Shown piece after piece: positions 1 to 8,143 of a stretch of DNA of 64,000 bases (position 1 is its first letter; each line of letters begins with the position of its first letter). The translations under genes and the position numbers were made by a program. Under the pieces are notes generated by a model that saw only the letters and a list, made by a program, of their open reading frames with translations, was not told the DNA's origin and did no database searches. This DNA comes from CALJFL01 sp963669435. GTDB lineage: Bacteria > Pseudomonadota > Gammaproteobacteria > Pseudomonadales > Halieaceae. The stretch is from positions 4,650,001-4,714,000 of the forward strand of contig OY770025.1 in the NCBI GenBank assembly GCA_963669435.1, written 5' to 3'.

Positions 1-754
1 CTTGAGGAAGTTCCTGCATGAGCTGCCCGAAGCCCTTACCCTCTCGCATCCCCAAGAGGTTGCTCTCTGGCACCCAAACATCATCGAAAAACAATTCCGA
101 GGTGTCTGAAGCATCGCAGCCCATCTTTTGGAGCTTACGCCCACGTCTGAAACCCTCGACCTCATCGGTTTCCACGACCAGCAACGAAACACCCGCGCCG
201 CCATCTTTAGGGTCAGTTTTCGCGACTACGACAATGAAATTTGCTAGTTGACCGCTGGAAATAAACGTTTTGGCACCGTTTATCCGATAGCCGTCACCGT
301 CTCGAATGGCTGTGGTCGATATACTCTGAAGATCCGAACCGGCCCCCGGCTCGCTCATCGCAATCGCCGATATTAATTCACCGGTACACAGGCGAGGCAG
401 CCAACGCTGCTTCTGCTCCTCTGTGCCATGCTGCAATACGTAAGGTGAAACGATGCCGTTGTGCAGCGAGGCGGCGAATCCGGAGACCTCCCGCTCGACG
501 ACCTGGCGATAGATCACCATGTCATGCCTGAAATCTCCGCCACTCCCGCCATATTCCGCAGGTATGCTGACGCCAAGCAGCCCAGCCTCGCCCGCTTCAA
601 GCCAGAAGGCCCGCTCCACCTTACCCTCTGAACGCCACTTAGCAGTTCTTTCGGGCGGCGCGTGCTGCTCGAAGAAACGAGCCACACTGGTTTCAAACAA
701 GCGAATCTCTTCATCTTTCATAAATGAGGGTGAAGGGACAGACAAAACAGACAT
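1..754 (-). CDS. Acyl-CoA dehydrogenase, 3' end beyond window
   Basis: This gene encodes an FAD-dependent acyl-CoA dehydrogenase that introduces an alpha,beta double bond into a CoA ester in the cytoplasm. About 251 N-terminal codons are visible and the C-terminal half lies off the left edge. The ATG at 754 gives the protein start MSVLSVPSPSF. An N-terminal helical domain is followed by the FAD-contact signature AIAMSEPGAGSDL and by the segment ISSGQLANFIVVVAKT, both typical of the family. It reads away from the 3Fe-4S ferredoxin gene at 904. A palindromic putative operator lies about 40 bp upstream of the start. The exact acyl substrate cannot be told from the visible part. Confidence 0.93.
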   Translation of the reverse strand, partial: MSVLSVPSPSFMKDEEIRLFETSVARFFEQHAPPERTAKWRSEGKVERAFWLEAGEAGLLGVSIPAEYGGSGGDFRHDMVIYRQVVEREVSGFAASLHNGIVSPYVLQHGTEEQKQRWLPRLCTGELISAIAMSEPGAGSDLQSISTTAIRDGDGYRINGAKTFISSGQLANFIVVVAKTDPKDGGAGVSLLVVETDEVEGFRRGRKLQKMGCDASDTSELFFDDVWVPESNLLGMREGKGFGQLMQELPQ

Positions 755-792
755 ACACACACCGCTTTCTTTATTCGCTTAACTTATTTTTA

Positions 793-808
793 AATAGTGC
801 ACTATCTT
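793..808. promoter_or_regulatory. Putative GntR-family operator, copy 1
   Basis: The sequence AATAGTGCACTATCTT contains the perfect 12-bp palindrome ATAGTG/CACTAT. The same 16 bases recur at 2383-2398. This copy lies in the intergenic region between the acyl-CoA dehydrogenase (start 754, minus) and the 3Fe-4S ferredoxin (start 904, plus), about 40 bp from the former. It fits the t.GT-N-AC.a pattern described for FadR-subfamily GntR proteins. Binding by the regulator encoded at 1151-2002 is inference. Confidence 0.6.
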
Positions 809-903
809 GCCCATATATGCAATAATTTATTCATCAGCCTCCTAATTTACTAATATGGTGAATGCTGGGAGCTGGAAGATTTCAACCAGTAGAGAGGGTC
901 AAA

Positions 904-1098
904 ATGAAGATTAAAGTAGAAACCGATCGCTGCGTAGGACACGCTCGATGCAATACGATTGCGCCGGAATTACTCACATTGAACGACATGGGGTACTCGA
1001 ACGTAGATTGTCGAGACGTACCCGCAGAAATGGAGGCGCTAGCCCGAAGAGCGGCAAAGGCCTGCCCGGAGGGCATCATTACACTAATTGAAGAGTAG
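904..1098 (+). CDS. 3Fe-4S ferredoxin of the cytochrome P450 partner type
   Basis: This is a 64-residue soluble ferredoxin. It has the spacing CVGHARC followed by a later CPEG, the C-x2-H-x2-C-xn-CP pattern of single-cluster 3Fe-4S ferredoxins in which His replaces the fourth Cys. Members usually pass electrons to cytochrome P450 or other oxygenases. I place the start at ATG 904 because AGAGAGGG lies 6-13 bases upstream and the protein then begins MKIKVETDRC, as in the family. An upstream start at 862 would add residues unlike ferredoxin. No P450 gene is in the window, so the partner probably lies left of position 1 or elsewhere. Confidence 0.88.
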   Translation: MKIKVETDRCVGHARCNTIAPELLTLNDMGYSNVDCRDVPAEMEALARRAAKACPEGIITLIEE

Positions 1099-1150
1099 GT
1101 GCTTTTACGATCAGGCCGCACCGATGCTGCGGCCTCGGTACCTTAAAAAA

Positions 1151-2002
1151 CTAGTCGAGAAGGTCGAGTAAGGTGCGCCCGGGAGATGTATTCAAATGCA
1201 CATTGGTTGCCCGCTGTATGTGGCTACGCCAGAACGTCTCGGCCTGATCTGCCTGCCCGGAATCTATATATTCAATTAGCTGCGCAAACTGAGACGCGAG
1301 CCACTCAAAATCTCGCAATAACCGCGTTGACGAATCATTCGACATGATAGATCTTGCCTTCGAGGCCATTTTTACGTGGCGTTCAAACAGCGCGTCCAAC
1401 ATGCGGATTTGCATAGACAGCGCCTTGTTACTGCTGAACTCTACCATCGAAGTGTGGAAGTCAAACCCGAGTAGCGTCATTTCGTCGAAGTCACCGTCGG
1501 CAAGCGCACTCCTGAATGCGTTCAGCTTTTTGCCAAGCTGTGATACGACTTCCGGATCAGCTCTCTCGGCATTAAGTCGAGCTGCCACAGGCTCTACAGC
1601 TACCCTGACCATATACAGCTCCTCAAGGGTAACGCCTTCATACTGAAGCAAATAGCCGGCATAGCGTGCCACCATTTCGGGGCCAGGCATGTGCACCTGG
1701 GGACCACTGCGAACACCGCGCCGTACGGAGATAAACCGCTCGCTCTCCAGAATTCGAAATGCCTCACGAAGAGTCGCTCGCGAAGCGGCGAACATTTCCA
1801 TCAGTTGAGGCTCGGGCGCCAGACAATCTCCCGGAAGCAATTCATGGCGCAATATCATGTTGCGAATCTGACCCGCCAACACTTCACCAGTTTTGGGCTG
1901 CCGCGGCGGGCTAGCCAATCCGCGAAGCGCCGCAGAGCTATCGCGATCTGTCTGAACTTTAATTTGTTCTGCTGCGCGCTTTCCCGACACTTTGGCTACC
2001 AC
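1151..2002 (-). CDS. GntR-family regulator, FadR subfamily (FCD domain)
   Basis: This is a 283-residue cytoplasmic transcription factor. Residues about 38-105 form the winged helix-turn-helix (LRHELLPGDCLAPEPQLMEMF, then SRATLREAFRILE and the wing). Residues about 115-270 form the all-helical FCD effector domain, with the conserved EP.AARLNAERA start and a FDFHTSMVEFSSN stretch that supplies metal or ligand contacts. The start is GTG at 2002, preceded by a G-rich ribosome site. It lies 26 bp downstream of the 2Fe-2S ferredoxin and is probably cotranscribed with it. The paired palindromes at 793 and 2383 are its likely operators. The effector is probably a pathway acid or CoA ester, which the sequence does not identify. 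Confidence 0.92.
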   Translation of the reverse strand: MVAKVSGKRAAEQIKVQTDRDSSAALRGLASPPRQPKTGEVLAGQIRNMILRHELLPGDCLAPEPQLMEMFAASRATLREAFRILESERFISVRRGVRSGPQVHMPGPEMVARYAGYLLQYEGVTLEELYMVRVAVEPVAARLNAERADPEVVSQLGKKLNAFRSALADGDFDEMTLLGFDFHTSMVEFSSNKALSMQIRMLDALFERHVKMASKARSIMSNDSSTRLLRDFEWLASQFAQLIEYIDSGQADQAETFWRSHIQRATNVHLNTSPGRTLLDLLD

Positions 2003-2028
2003 CCAACGCCCCCCCTGGAATGCTATTG

Positions 2029-2349
2029 CTAATATTGTGATGCAGGCAGGTGCACAACCAGCCCATCCAACTCTTCACCGAGAGTGATCTGACAGCTCAA
2101 GCGACTACTCTCTTTTGGCTCCACCGCACACTGAATCATCTGCGCTTCAATAGGATCTGGCTCTGGTAACTTACCCGCCCACTCGCTGTCGACATAGCAG
2201 TGACAAGTAGCACAGCTACAGGCACCACCACAATCACCGACAATCCCCTCGACGCCGGAATCGACGGCCACTTGCATCAGTGTATCTCCGGTTGCCCCCT
2301 CAATACACTGCTCCTGACCGCCATTATCAACAAAGATCAACCGAATCAC
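2029..2349 (-). CDS. 2Fe-2S ferredoxin, putidaredoxin/adrenodoxin type
   Basis: This 106-residue ferredoxin has the vertebrate-type cluster motif GDCGGACSCATCHCYVD, with Cys spaced C-x5-C-x2-C and a fourth Cys (IQCAVEP) about 37 residues later. Proteins of this class carry electrons from a FAD reductase to P450s or Rieske oxygenases. Translation starts at GTG 2349. The putative operator at 2383-2398 sits about 35 bp upstream, and the GntR regulator gene follows 26 bp downstream. Two different ferredoxins in one cluster suggest that at least one monooxygenase step belongs to the pathway, although the oxygenase is not in view. Confidence 0.92.
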   Translation of the reverse strand: MIRLIFVDNGGQEQCIEGATGDTLMQVAVDSGVEGIVGDCGGACSCATCHCYVDSEWAGKLPEPDPIEAQMIQCAVEPKESSRLSCQITLGEELDGLVVHLPASQY

Positions 2350-2382
2350 GATTACTATCCCTCAAATTAAATTATTAGTGAT

Positions 2383-2398
2383 AATAGTGCACTATCTT
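2383..2398. promoter_or_regulatory. Putative GntR-family operator, copy 2
   Basis: This is a second identical copy of AATAGTGCACTATCTT, about 35 bp upstream of the 2Fe-2S ferredoxin start at 2349. An AT-rich stretch lies next to it. The position is where a repressor would block the ferredoxin-regulator transcript and so autoregulate the GntR gene. Confidence 0.6.
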
Positions 2399-2479
2399 TG
2401 GTTTTCTGTCCACTAATCGTGACTTTCAAAGCTGTTGTAGAAGAAAGCGACGGGGGCACAGAGGCGTTATAACGGATAT

Positions 2480-3295
2480 TTACCCCATCATGCCAGCGAA
2501 TGCGGGCTCCTCATAAACACCGGAAGTAGCCGCTGTGATATGACCATGATCCACCAATAGACTACATCCGTTCACACCGCTGGCAGCGCTTGATGCGAGA
2601 AACAGCATGGCGGAAGCAATCTGCCCAGACTGCAGGAAGTCAACGCCAATGGCGTCCCTGTATCCTTGACCGAAGCCAAGCCACGTGTCCTGGTTGGCCC
2701 GCGCGAGCGGAGTGTCGGTGGGGCCAGGCATCACAGCGTTCAGCCGCACGCCCCGGCTTCGCAGAGACATTGATTGAGTCGCCACATAGGCATTCATGGC
2801 CTGTTTACTGAAGGTATAGGTGTCGTTACCCTGATGACCCCTGAGCCAGGCTTCGGCCTCCTCCCAACTCGAATTCGCCAAAAACTCTCTCAGCTGCTTC
2901 AAATTGGCTTGCCAGGACAGACCCGCGACGGACGATATCATGACCACTGAGCCACCTCCTGACAAAAGCTTCCTATCTACCAAGCTCTCGATAATGTAGC
3001 GCTGCGACAGAAAGTTAATCTGAACGATGCCAACCACACCATCAGCAACACCTGCGCACGCGAGAACAGCGTCAAACGGCGTATTAATTTTCTCCAATAC
3101 ACTGGCCACTGATGCCCCGTCGCGCAAATCCAGCGGTATATACTGAGTCACGGGATAGTCCACCTCAGCAAGATCCATTACGGTAACGGACGCGCCCAGC
3201 TCACATAACCTTTGACCTGCGGCTGCCCCCATACCAGAAGCGCCGCCGATAAGCAGGACAGATTTTCCCTTAAACTCAACTAGTTGTTCAGACAT
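2480..3295 (-). CDS. Short-chain dehydrogenase, 3-alpha-hydroxysteroid dehydrogenase-like
   Basis: This 271-residue NAD(P)-dependent oxidoreductase has a Rossmann glycine motif GGASGMG (17-23), an NAG-like ACAGV turn (79-83), Ser121/122 and the catalytic pair Tyr160-x3-Lys164 (YTFSK). The long insertion of about 35 residues between the Ser and Tyr motifs is typical of the Comamonas-type 3-alpha-hydroxysteroid/carbonyl reductase group. It probably oxidises a secondary alcohol on a cyclic substrate. The gene is collinear with the thiolase-like gene upstream, about 48 bp away. Substrate assignment to steroids rests only on family resemblance. Confidence 0.88.
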   Translation of the reverse strand: MSEQLVEFKGKSVLLIGGASGMGAAAGQRLCELGASVTVMDLAEVDYPVTQYIPLDLRDGASVASVLEKINTPFDAVLACAGVADGVVGIVQINFLSQRYIIESLVDRKLLSGGGSVVMISSVAGLSWQANLKQLREFLANSSWEEAEAWLRGHQGNDTYTFSKQAMNAYVATQSMSLRSRGVRLNAVMPGPTDTPLARANQDTWLGFGQGYRDAIGVDFLQSGQIASAMLFLASSAASGVNGCSLLVDHGHITAATSGVYEEPAFAGMMG

Positions 3296-3343
3296 AAATT
3301 TCTACCTTGTTTTTACCCAAGCGGTGCTTGGAGCATGAGAATT

Positions 3344-4540
3344 TTATTCACGGGACAAGAGCAAGCTTGCCCCAAAAATGCCGCCACCAGCAGCCGCGAC
3401 CGCCAGACTCGGTTGGCCCGCTACCTGCCGCGCACCAGCATCACCCCATAACTGTGTACAGGCTTCATGTAGCAGCCCAAAGCCATGTGTTCGGCCCGCA
3501 GATAACTGTCCTCCGTGAGTATTCAATGGCAATTCCCCTTCCAGCGCGATGCGCGTTCCACCTTCCACAAAGGCAGCGGCCTCGCCACGGCCGACGAAGC
3601 CAAGTGCTTCCAGCCAGTTAAGAGTGGTGATACTGAATCCGTCGTAAAGCTGCGCCAGGTCGACGTCTCCGGGCTTATACCCAGTTCGCGACCACATCAT
3701 AGCCGCCGCATCCTGAAGAGCTGGCTGTGTCGTCAGATCCTGGTGCTGATCCCAAGTCGTCCTGTCGTGTATTGCACAGCCCAGTGCCTCAATGCCAATC
3801 GGCGCCCTGGACAGGTCCGGAATAGTGTCTCGATGGGAGATGATGATTGCGGTTGATGCATCCACGGGGATATCACAATCTAGAAGGCACAAGGGCGAAG
3901 AGACCAAGCGCGACTCCAGATAGTCATCAATACTGATTATCTTTCGCTTAATCGCTTTAGCGTTGAGACTCGCGTTGCGCCTCTGATTGACGGCTAACCA
4001 TCCGAGTTGATCGCGCGTTGCACCAAATTCATGAAAATAGCGCTGCGCATACTGTGCAGTCCAGTTGGCAGCAGAATAGGCCTGAAAGGGGAGATGCCAC
4101 TGGACCAGTCCTGTCACTCTCTTCCCATCACTTCCCAGCACACTCGCCTTGCGGGTTGCCGACTGGGAACTGTACTCAGTAAGCGTGCGGAAACACAGTA
4201 CGTGTTTGGCCAGCCCAGCTGCCACAGCTGCACAGGCGTTCACGATTGCGCCAAACTGTCCAGCGCTTTCACTACCGCCGCTAAACCAATCCAGTTTAAG
4301 TCCGAGCGCTTCTTTCAGCTCAAACACACCGGTAGGACCCATGCCCGGGGAGGCATCGGAGCGCCCGGGCCACGTTGAGAGTCCATCAATATCGCTACAG
4401 GACAAACCGGCGGTAGCAAGTGCCTGCAAACTTGCGGTCACCGTCAATGCCAAACCCGATTTACCGCCCTCGCGTGTTACGTCAGACTGACCAATTCCGC
4501 TAATAACACATGATTTTTCGCCAATATTACGGGATTTCAT
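3344..4540 (-). CDS. Thiolase-fold protein (SCP2/Ltp2-like), nucleophilic Cys absent
   Basis: This 398-residue protein has the two-half thiolase fold. The N-terminal half ends in the helix after GGSESAGQFGAIV (88-100), and the C-terminal half carries NTHGGQLSAGRTHGFG (341-356). In true thiolases a Cys sits where this protein has Ser90-Glu91, so the thiolytic nucleophile seems to be missing. Tyr300 in the segment AQLYDGFS lies where Ltp2-type retro-aldolases have a catalytic Tyr. The stop-start overlap ATGA with the DUF35 gene (4537-4540) implies coupled translation and a complex, as in Ltp2-ChsH2. I infer a C-C bond lyase rather than a beta-ketothiolase. A lipid-transfer or acyl-binding role is possible. 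Confidence 0.85.
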   Translation of the reverse strand: MKSRNIGEKSCVISGIGQSDVTREGGKSGLALTVTASLQALATAGLSCSDIDGLSTWPGRSDASPGMGPTGVFELKEALGLKLDWFSGGSESAGQFGAIVNACAAVAAGLAKHVLCFRTLTEYSSQSATRKASVLGSDGKRVTGLVQWHLPFQAYSAANWTAQYAQRYFHEFGATRDQLGWLAVNQRRNASLNAKAIKRKIISIDDYLESRLVSSPLCLLDCDIPVDASTAIIISHRDTIPDLSRAPIGIEALGCAIHDRTTWDQHQDLTTQPALQDAAAMMWSRTGYKPGDVDLAQLYDGFSITTLNWLEALGFVGRGEAAAFVEGGTRIALEGELPLNTHGGQLSAGRTHGFGLLHEACTQLWGDAGARQVAGQPSLAVAAAGGGIFGASLLLSRE

Positions 4541-4932
4541 GGCACGGGCCTGAAGAGGGGCAGCCAGACGTCCTCCACCTGCTCGAAAGTGACCTCAACT
4601 TTCATACCAATATGCACTTGCTGCGCCTCACAACCTACAATATTGGTGGTCAGACGCACATTTGCCTGCTCATCTATACTGACGATAGCGATCGCCAGGG
4701 GCAAGGACATATCGGGCTGCCAGGGCTGATAGTTAAGGGTATAGCTAAGAACTTCAGCGCGACCCGAAACGCTCTTGAACTCCAGACGGTCGCCGAAACA
4801 ACGCGGACAGACCGGCCCAGGGGGATGGATATACGCCTCACAATCACGACAATTCTGGAACGTTAATTTTCCCTCAGCACCACCCTGCCAGAAGGGGCGA
4901 TTATACCGATCCAGTTCGGGAAGAACTCGCAT
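4537..4932 (-). CDS. DUF35 OB-fold protein with zinc ribbon, partner of the thiolase-like protein
   Basis: This 131-residue protein has an N-terminal rubredoxin-like zinc ribbon (CRDC then CPRC) followed by an OB-fold with the usual SYT-NYQPW segment. DUF35 proteins bind acyl-CoA and form tight complexes with thiolase-fold partners, for example ChsH2 with Ltp2. I choose ATG 4932 because it begins MRVLPELDRYNRPFWQGG, the normal family start, and falls just after the stop of the preceding gene. The longer reading from 4980 would need a TTG codon and overlap that gene by 41 bp. The gene overlaps the thiolase-like gene by four bases. Confidence 0.88.
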   Translation of the reverse strand: MRVLPELDRYNRPFWQGGAEGKLTFQNCRDCEAYIHPPGPVCPRCFGDRLEFKSVSGRAEVLSYTLNYQPWQPDMSLPLAIAIVSIDEQANVRLTTNIVGCEAQQVHIGMKVEVTFEQVEDVWLPLFRPVP

Positions 4933-4939
4933 CTTGCAA

Positions 4940-6262
4940 TCAGGCGCTACTGGCTTCCGAGCGACCTTCCATCTGGTCAACGAATAGCTTGACTACCTCG
5001 CCAGACGTTACGGGACCAGCACCAGTCAGCGTTGGATCTTCGCCGCCCAGTGATTTAACCTCGGTGTCTACGCCCGCTTTTTCAGCCCTCGCTCGCAGAC
5101 TGCCTACGGTCAGCGACTCCCGTTCGAGCTTAGAGAACGGGTCCCACTGATATTCGCGCATAACATTCTCATGCGTAATTTTGTTTATCACACGGTCAGG
5201 GAGGTCTTTAACGCTTTCCCACAGGATGTCGGGTGCCTCCGGCCATGTGCAGTCCGAATGCGGATAGTCGCTCTCGTAGCACACGATATCTTCCCCGATA
5301 TACTCGTAGTTCTTCAGACCAAACTGATCATCAATAAAACAAGTGAGAAAGTGCTCACGGAACACTTCACTAGGCAGCTTCCCACCGAAGTCCATACGGG
5401 TCCACACATGATGCTTGAAAGTAAAGTCAGCTCTTTCAAGAAAATAAGGAATCCAGCCGATGCCGCCTTCAGATAAGGCAATCTTGAGGTTCGGATAACG
5501 GGTCAACGCTGCAAGATGAATCCAGTCAGCAGCCGCGTTCGCTATCGATATGGGCATACCGGTAATCCAGGCATTGATGGGAGACTCCATCGATGGATGC
5601 GGTGGTTGGTGTCCTGTACCAATGTGACAATTGATCACTACTTTGTTGTCGTTGCAAGCTTTCCACAGGCCCTCCCACGCCACATTGTGGATAGAGGGAA
5701 GATCCTTGGCAGTGGGATTATCCGGAAAAGAGATTGCGTGACATCCTTTCTTCGCCAGCCTTTCGACCTCCGTCACACACTCCTTCGGATCCCACAACGG
5801 CAGTATGCCCAGTGGGATATGTCGTCCTGGATAGGTTCCGCACCACTCATCCACATGCCAGTCGTTGTATGCCTGTACCATACGCAGCGCATTTTTCTTG
5901 TCCTTGGATGGTACAAAAAATCCGCCATCAAACCCCACAAAAGTGCCGAAGCACAGCGACGATGCCAAACCATTGACGTCCATGTCGTCAATTCGTTTGT
6001 GAATATCATAGGTAGCTTCCCTCATCTCCTCGTGAGATGTGGGCTCGACGCCATACTCCTCTTTGGGCCTGCCTACCACCGCATTTAAACCAACATTGGC
6101 TACCGTCCGACCTTCATATACCCAGGTATCATTGCCCTGCTCACCCGTAACAAACTGCGGCGCTTTATCCCAGAGCTCTCTTGGAAGATGGTTCTTGAAC
6201 ATGTCTGGGGGTTCAATCACGTGATCGTCCACGCTCATCAAAATCATGTCGTCTTTGTTCAT
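4940..6262 (-). CDS. Amidohydrolase-family TIM-barrel protein (amidohydrolase 2)
   Basis: This 440-residue predicted metal-dependent hydrolase or decarboxylase has the N-terminal signature SVDDHVIEPPDMF, a mid-protein NCHIGTGHQ that supplies metal ligands, and a C-terminal ESDYPHSDCTWP with the usual Asp. It belongs to the PF04909 group that includes aminocarboxymuconate-semialdehyde and resorcylate decarboxylases. Large members of this kind often sit in catabolic clusters with thiolase/DUF35 genes, and their reactions are mostly unknown. The start is ATG 6262 with GGAG nine bases upstream; the TTG at 6277 is less likely. It leads a tight unit with the DUF35 and thiolase-like genes. Ring hydrolysis or decarboxylation is a reasonable guess. 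Confidence 0.87.
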   Translation of the reverse strand: MNKDDMILMSVDDHVIEPPDMFKNHLPRELWDKAPQFVTGEQGNDTWVYEGRTVANVGLNAVVGRPKEEYGVEPTSHEEMREATYDIHKRIDDMDVNGLASSLCFGTFVGFDGGFFVPSKDKKNALRMVQAYNDWHVDEWCGTYPGRHIPLGILPLWDPKECVTEVERLAKKGCHAISFPDNPTAKDLPSIHNVAWEGLWKACNDNKVVINCHIGTGHQPPHPSMESPINAWITGMPISIANAAADWIHLAALTRYPNLKIALSEGGIGWIPYFLERADFTFKHHVWTRMDFGGKLPSEVFREHFLTCFIDDQFGLKNYEYIGEDIVCYESDYPHSDCTWPEAPDILWESVKDLPDRVINKITHENVMREYQWDPFSKLERESLTVGSLRARAEKAGVDTEVKSLGGEDPTLTGAGPVTSGEVVKLFVDQMEGRSEASSA

Positions 6263-6517
6263 CAACTCAATCTCCAACTCTGCAATATTTAAGCCGTGCT
6301 ACAGAACTCGGATGCATACACGGACAGTACGCACAGTAACCGCGGGATCGGTTCTGTTGAACTCGCATTTTGGACACATTATGAGATCCACATCCCATTG
6401 AATTTAAAGCATTTTTTTGACGTGTGAGCGATGGCTAATACAAAAATTCACAAAATAAAATGACCCAATCGACGCAAGCTCATTGCACCGCAGATCACCA
6501 GACGCGCATTCTTATCC

Positions 6518-8143
6518 CTAGCGTTTTACTAACGGAACATTTGAATTAGATCTATCCCAGGTTGTTGCCGTATATCCCTGATCCCGCAGCTCGTATTTAA
6601 GGACTCTTCCTACCGGGTTTTTTGGCAATTCGTTACGGAACTCAATGTAGCGCGGAACAGCGAAATAGGGGACGCGCTCAATCATCCACAAACAGAGCTC
6701 TTCCTCGGTTAGAGTCCCACTCTCCTTCAATACCGCAGTAACTTTCACCTCGTCTTCGGATAGTTCCGAAAGTACGGCATGCACGGCTACCTCCTTCACC
6801 GCTTCGTGTTGATTCACCGTACTTTCCATCTCAAAGCTGGATATATTTTCTCCGCCTCGACGTAGATAGTCTTTCTTCCGGTCGACGAAGTAGAAAAAGC
6901 CATCTTCGTCGAACATTCCGATGTCTCCGGTATGAAACCACAAGTCCTTCGTCACTCGCAAAGTGTCCTCCGGCCGCTTCCAGTAGCCGGAATACATGAT
7001 GTTAGGCTGCAAAGGTCTGGCGATAATTTCCCCAGACTTTCCAGGAGGAAGCTCGCTACCCTCATCATCAACTATGCGTACATCGAACCACTCATTGCGG
7101 CGGCCCGAAGCACCATAATTTACCGGGGTGCCACAAGGTTGAGACGTCAGCATGGTGGCCTCTGTTAAACCATAGCCGTTCGAGCCGACATGCTTTATGC
7201 CGTATCTCTGAGTGTACTTTTTCTGCAACTCCTCGGTTACCGGCGCGGCTCCAAGAACTCGAATCTGACCATGGCATCGCTCCATCGCAGGTTCATCCGG
7301 AGCGTTCGCAATGAGGGGTACCATTGTGCCGAGTATGTTCACCACAGTGGCACCACTTTTCTCTATAGAAGACCAAAATCCTGACAGCGAAAACCGTGGG
7401 GTGAAATACGCCTTGCAGCCGACCATAGCTGATGAAAGCACTGTCGTGGAAGTCGCATTCATATGAAATAGCGGAAGGCAGGACCAATGCACATCACTGT
7501 GGGTTTTACCTGTTATATGCAGGGATTGCCGAGCCAGGCTACAGGCATAATTATGTGAAACCATACAACCTTTGGACGGCCCGGTTGTGCCGCCGGTGTA
7601 GATAAGCTTGCTTATGTCAGACGGGCGGTTGGTCACCGTAATATTAAGCGGGCCATCGACATACAGCGACTCCAAGGCGTTCAAGGAAATTTTATTGAAC
7701 GCTACGCCGGGCACTCCGTTCCGGGAATAGACCTCCGACACTTCCTCAACACTCTCTTCAATAAGGGCCAATCGCTCAACGTAGTCGCGCTCTGCCAAAA
7801 CAATTCTTGCACCCGCGTCACGGACGATATGTTTGAGGAAGTCACCCTTGTAGGCGGTATTCACCGGCACCCAAATGGCGCCAATCTTGTTGATAGCGAA
7901 CCAACTCAGCACGCACTCAAGATTATTGTCCAACATGGTGACAACCGTCTCGCCTGCCTGAACGCCTCGCCCTTGCAAGCCATTCGCGAGAGCATCACTG
8001 CGCTCGTTAAACTCGCGGAAGGAAAGTTTGCCGTCAGGAAACTCCAAAAAAGTGTGGTCAGGCCACTGGGCCACGGCCTCCTCAAGTATATCGGTCACCG
8101 TGCTTTGCTCACCCAAGCTCCAATCTGCGCCAGTACTACTCAT
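6518..8143 (-). CDS. AMP-dependent acyl-CoA synthetase (ANL superfamily)
   Basis: This 541-residue cytoplasmic ligase activates a carboxylic acid to its CoA thioester through an acyl-adenylate. It shows the phosphate-binding loop IYTGGTTGPSKG, the A5-type NGYGLTEA, the A7/A8 motif FHTGDIGMFDEDGFFYFVDRKKD, the hinge Arg-Gly-Gly-Glu-Asn, and a C-terminal catalytic Lys in NPVGRVLKYELR. It resembles the crotonobetaine/carnitine-CoA ligase branch, but the acid is not determined. It is divergent from the TonB-dependent receptor at 8832 across a 688-bp gap. The 255 bp between it and the amidohydrolase start hold no clear gene. Confidence 0.93.
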   Translation of the reverse strand: MSSTGADWSLGEQSTVTDILEEAVAQWPDHTFLEFPDGKLSFREFNERSDALANGLQGRGVQAGETVVTMLDNNLECVLSWFAINKIGAIWVPVNTAYKGDFLKHIVRDAGARIVLAERDYVERLALIEESVEEVSEVYSRNGVPGVAFNKISLNALESLYVDGPLNITVTNRPSDISKLIYTGGTTGPSKGCMVSHNYACSLARQSLHITGKTHSDVHWSCLPLFHMNATSTTVLSSAMVGCKAYFTPRFSLSGFWSSIEKSGATVVNILGTMVPLIANAPDEPAMERCHGQIRVLGAAPVTEELQKKYTQRYGIKHVGSNGYGLTEATMLTSQPCGTPVNYGASGRRNEWFDVRIVDDEGSELPPGKSGEIIARPLQPNIMYSGYWKRPEDTLRVTKDLWFHTGDIGMFDEDGFFYFVDRKKDYLRRGGENISSFEMESTVNQHEAVKEVAVHAVLSELSEDEVKVTAVLKESGTLTEEELCLWMIERVPYFAVPRYIEFRNELPKNPVGRVLKYELRDQGYTATTWDRSNSNVPLVKR

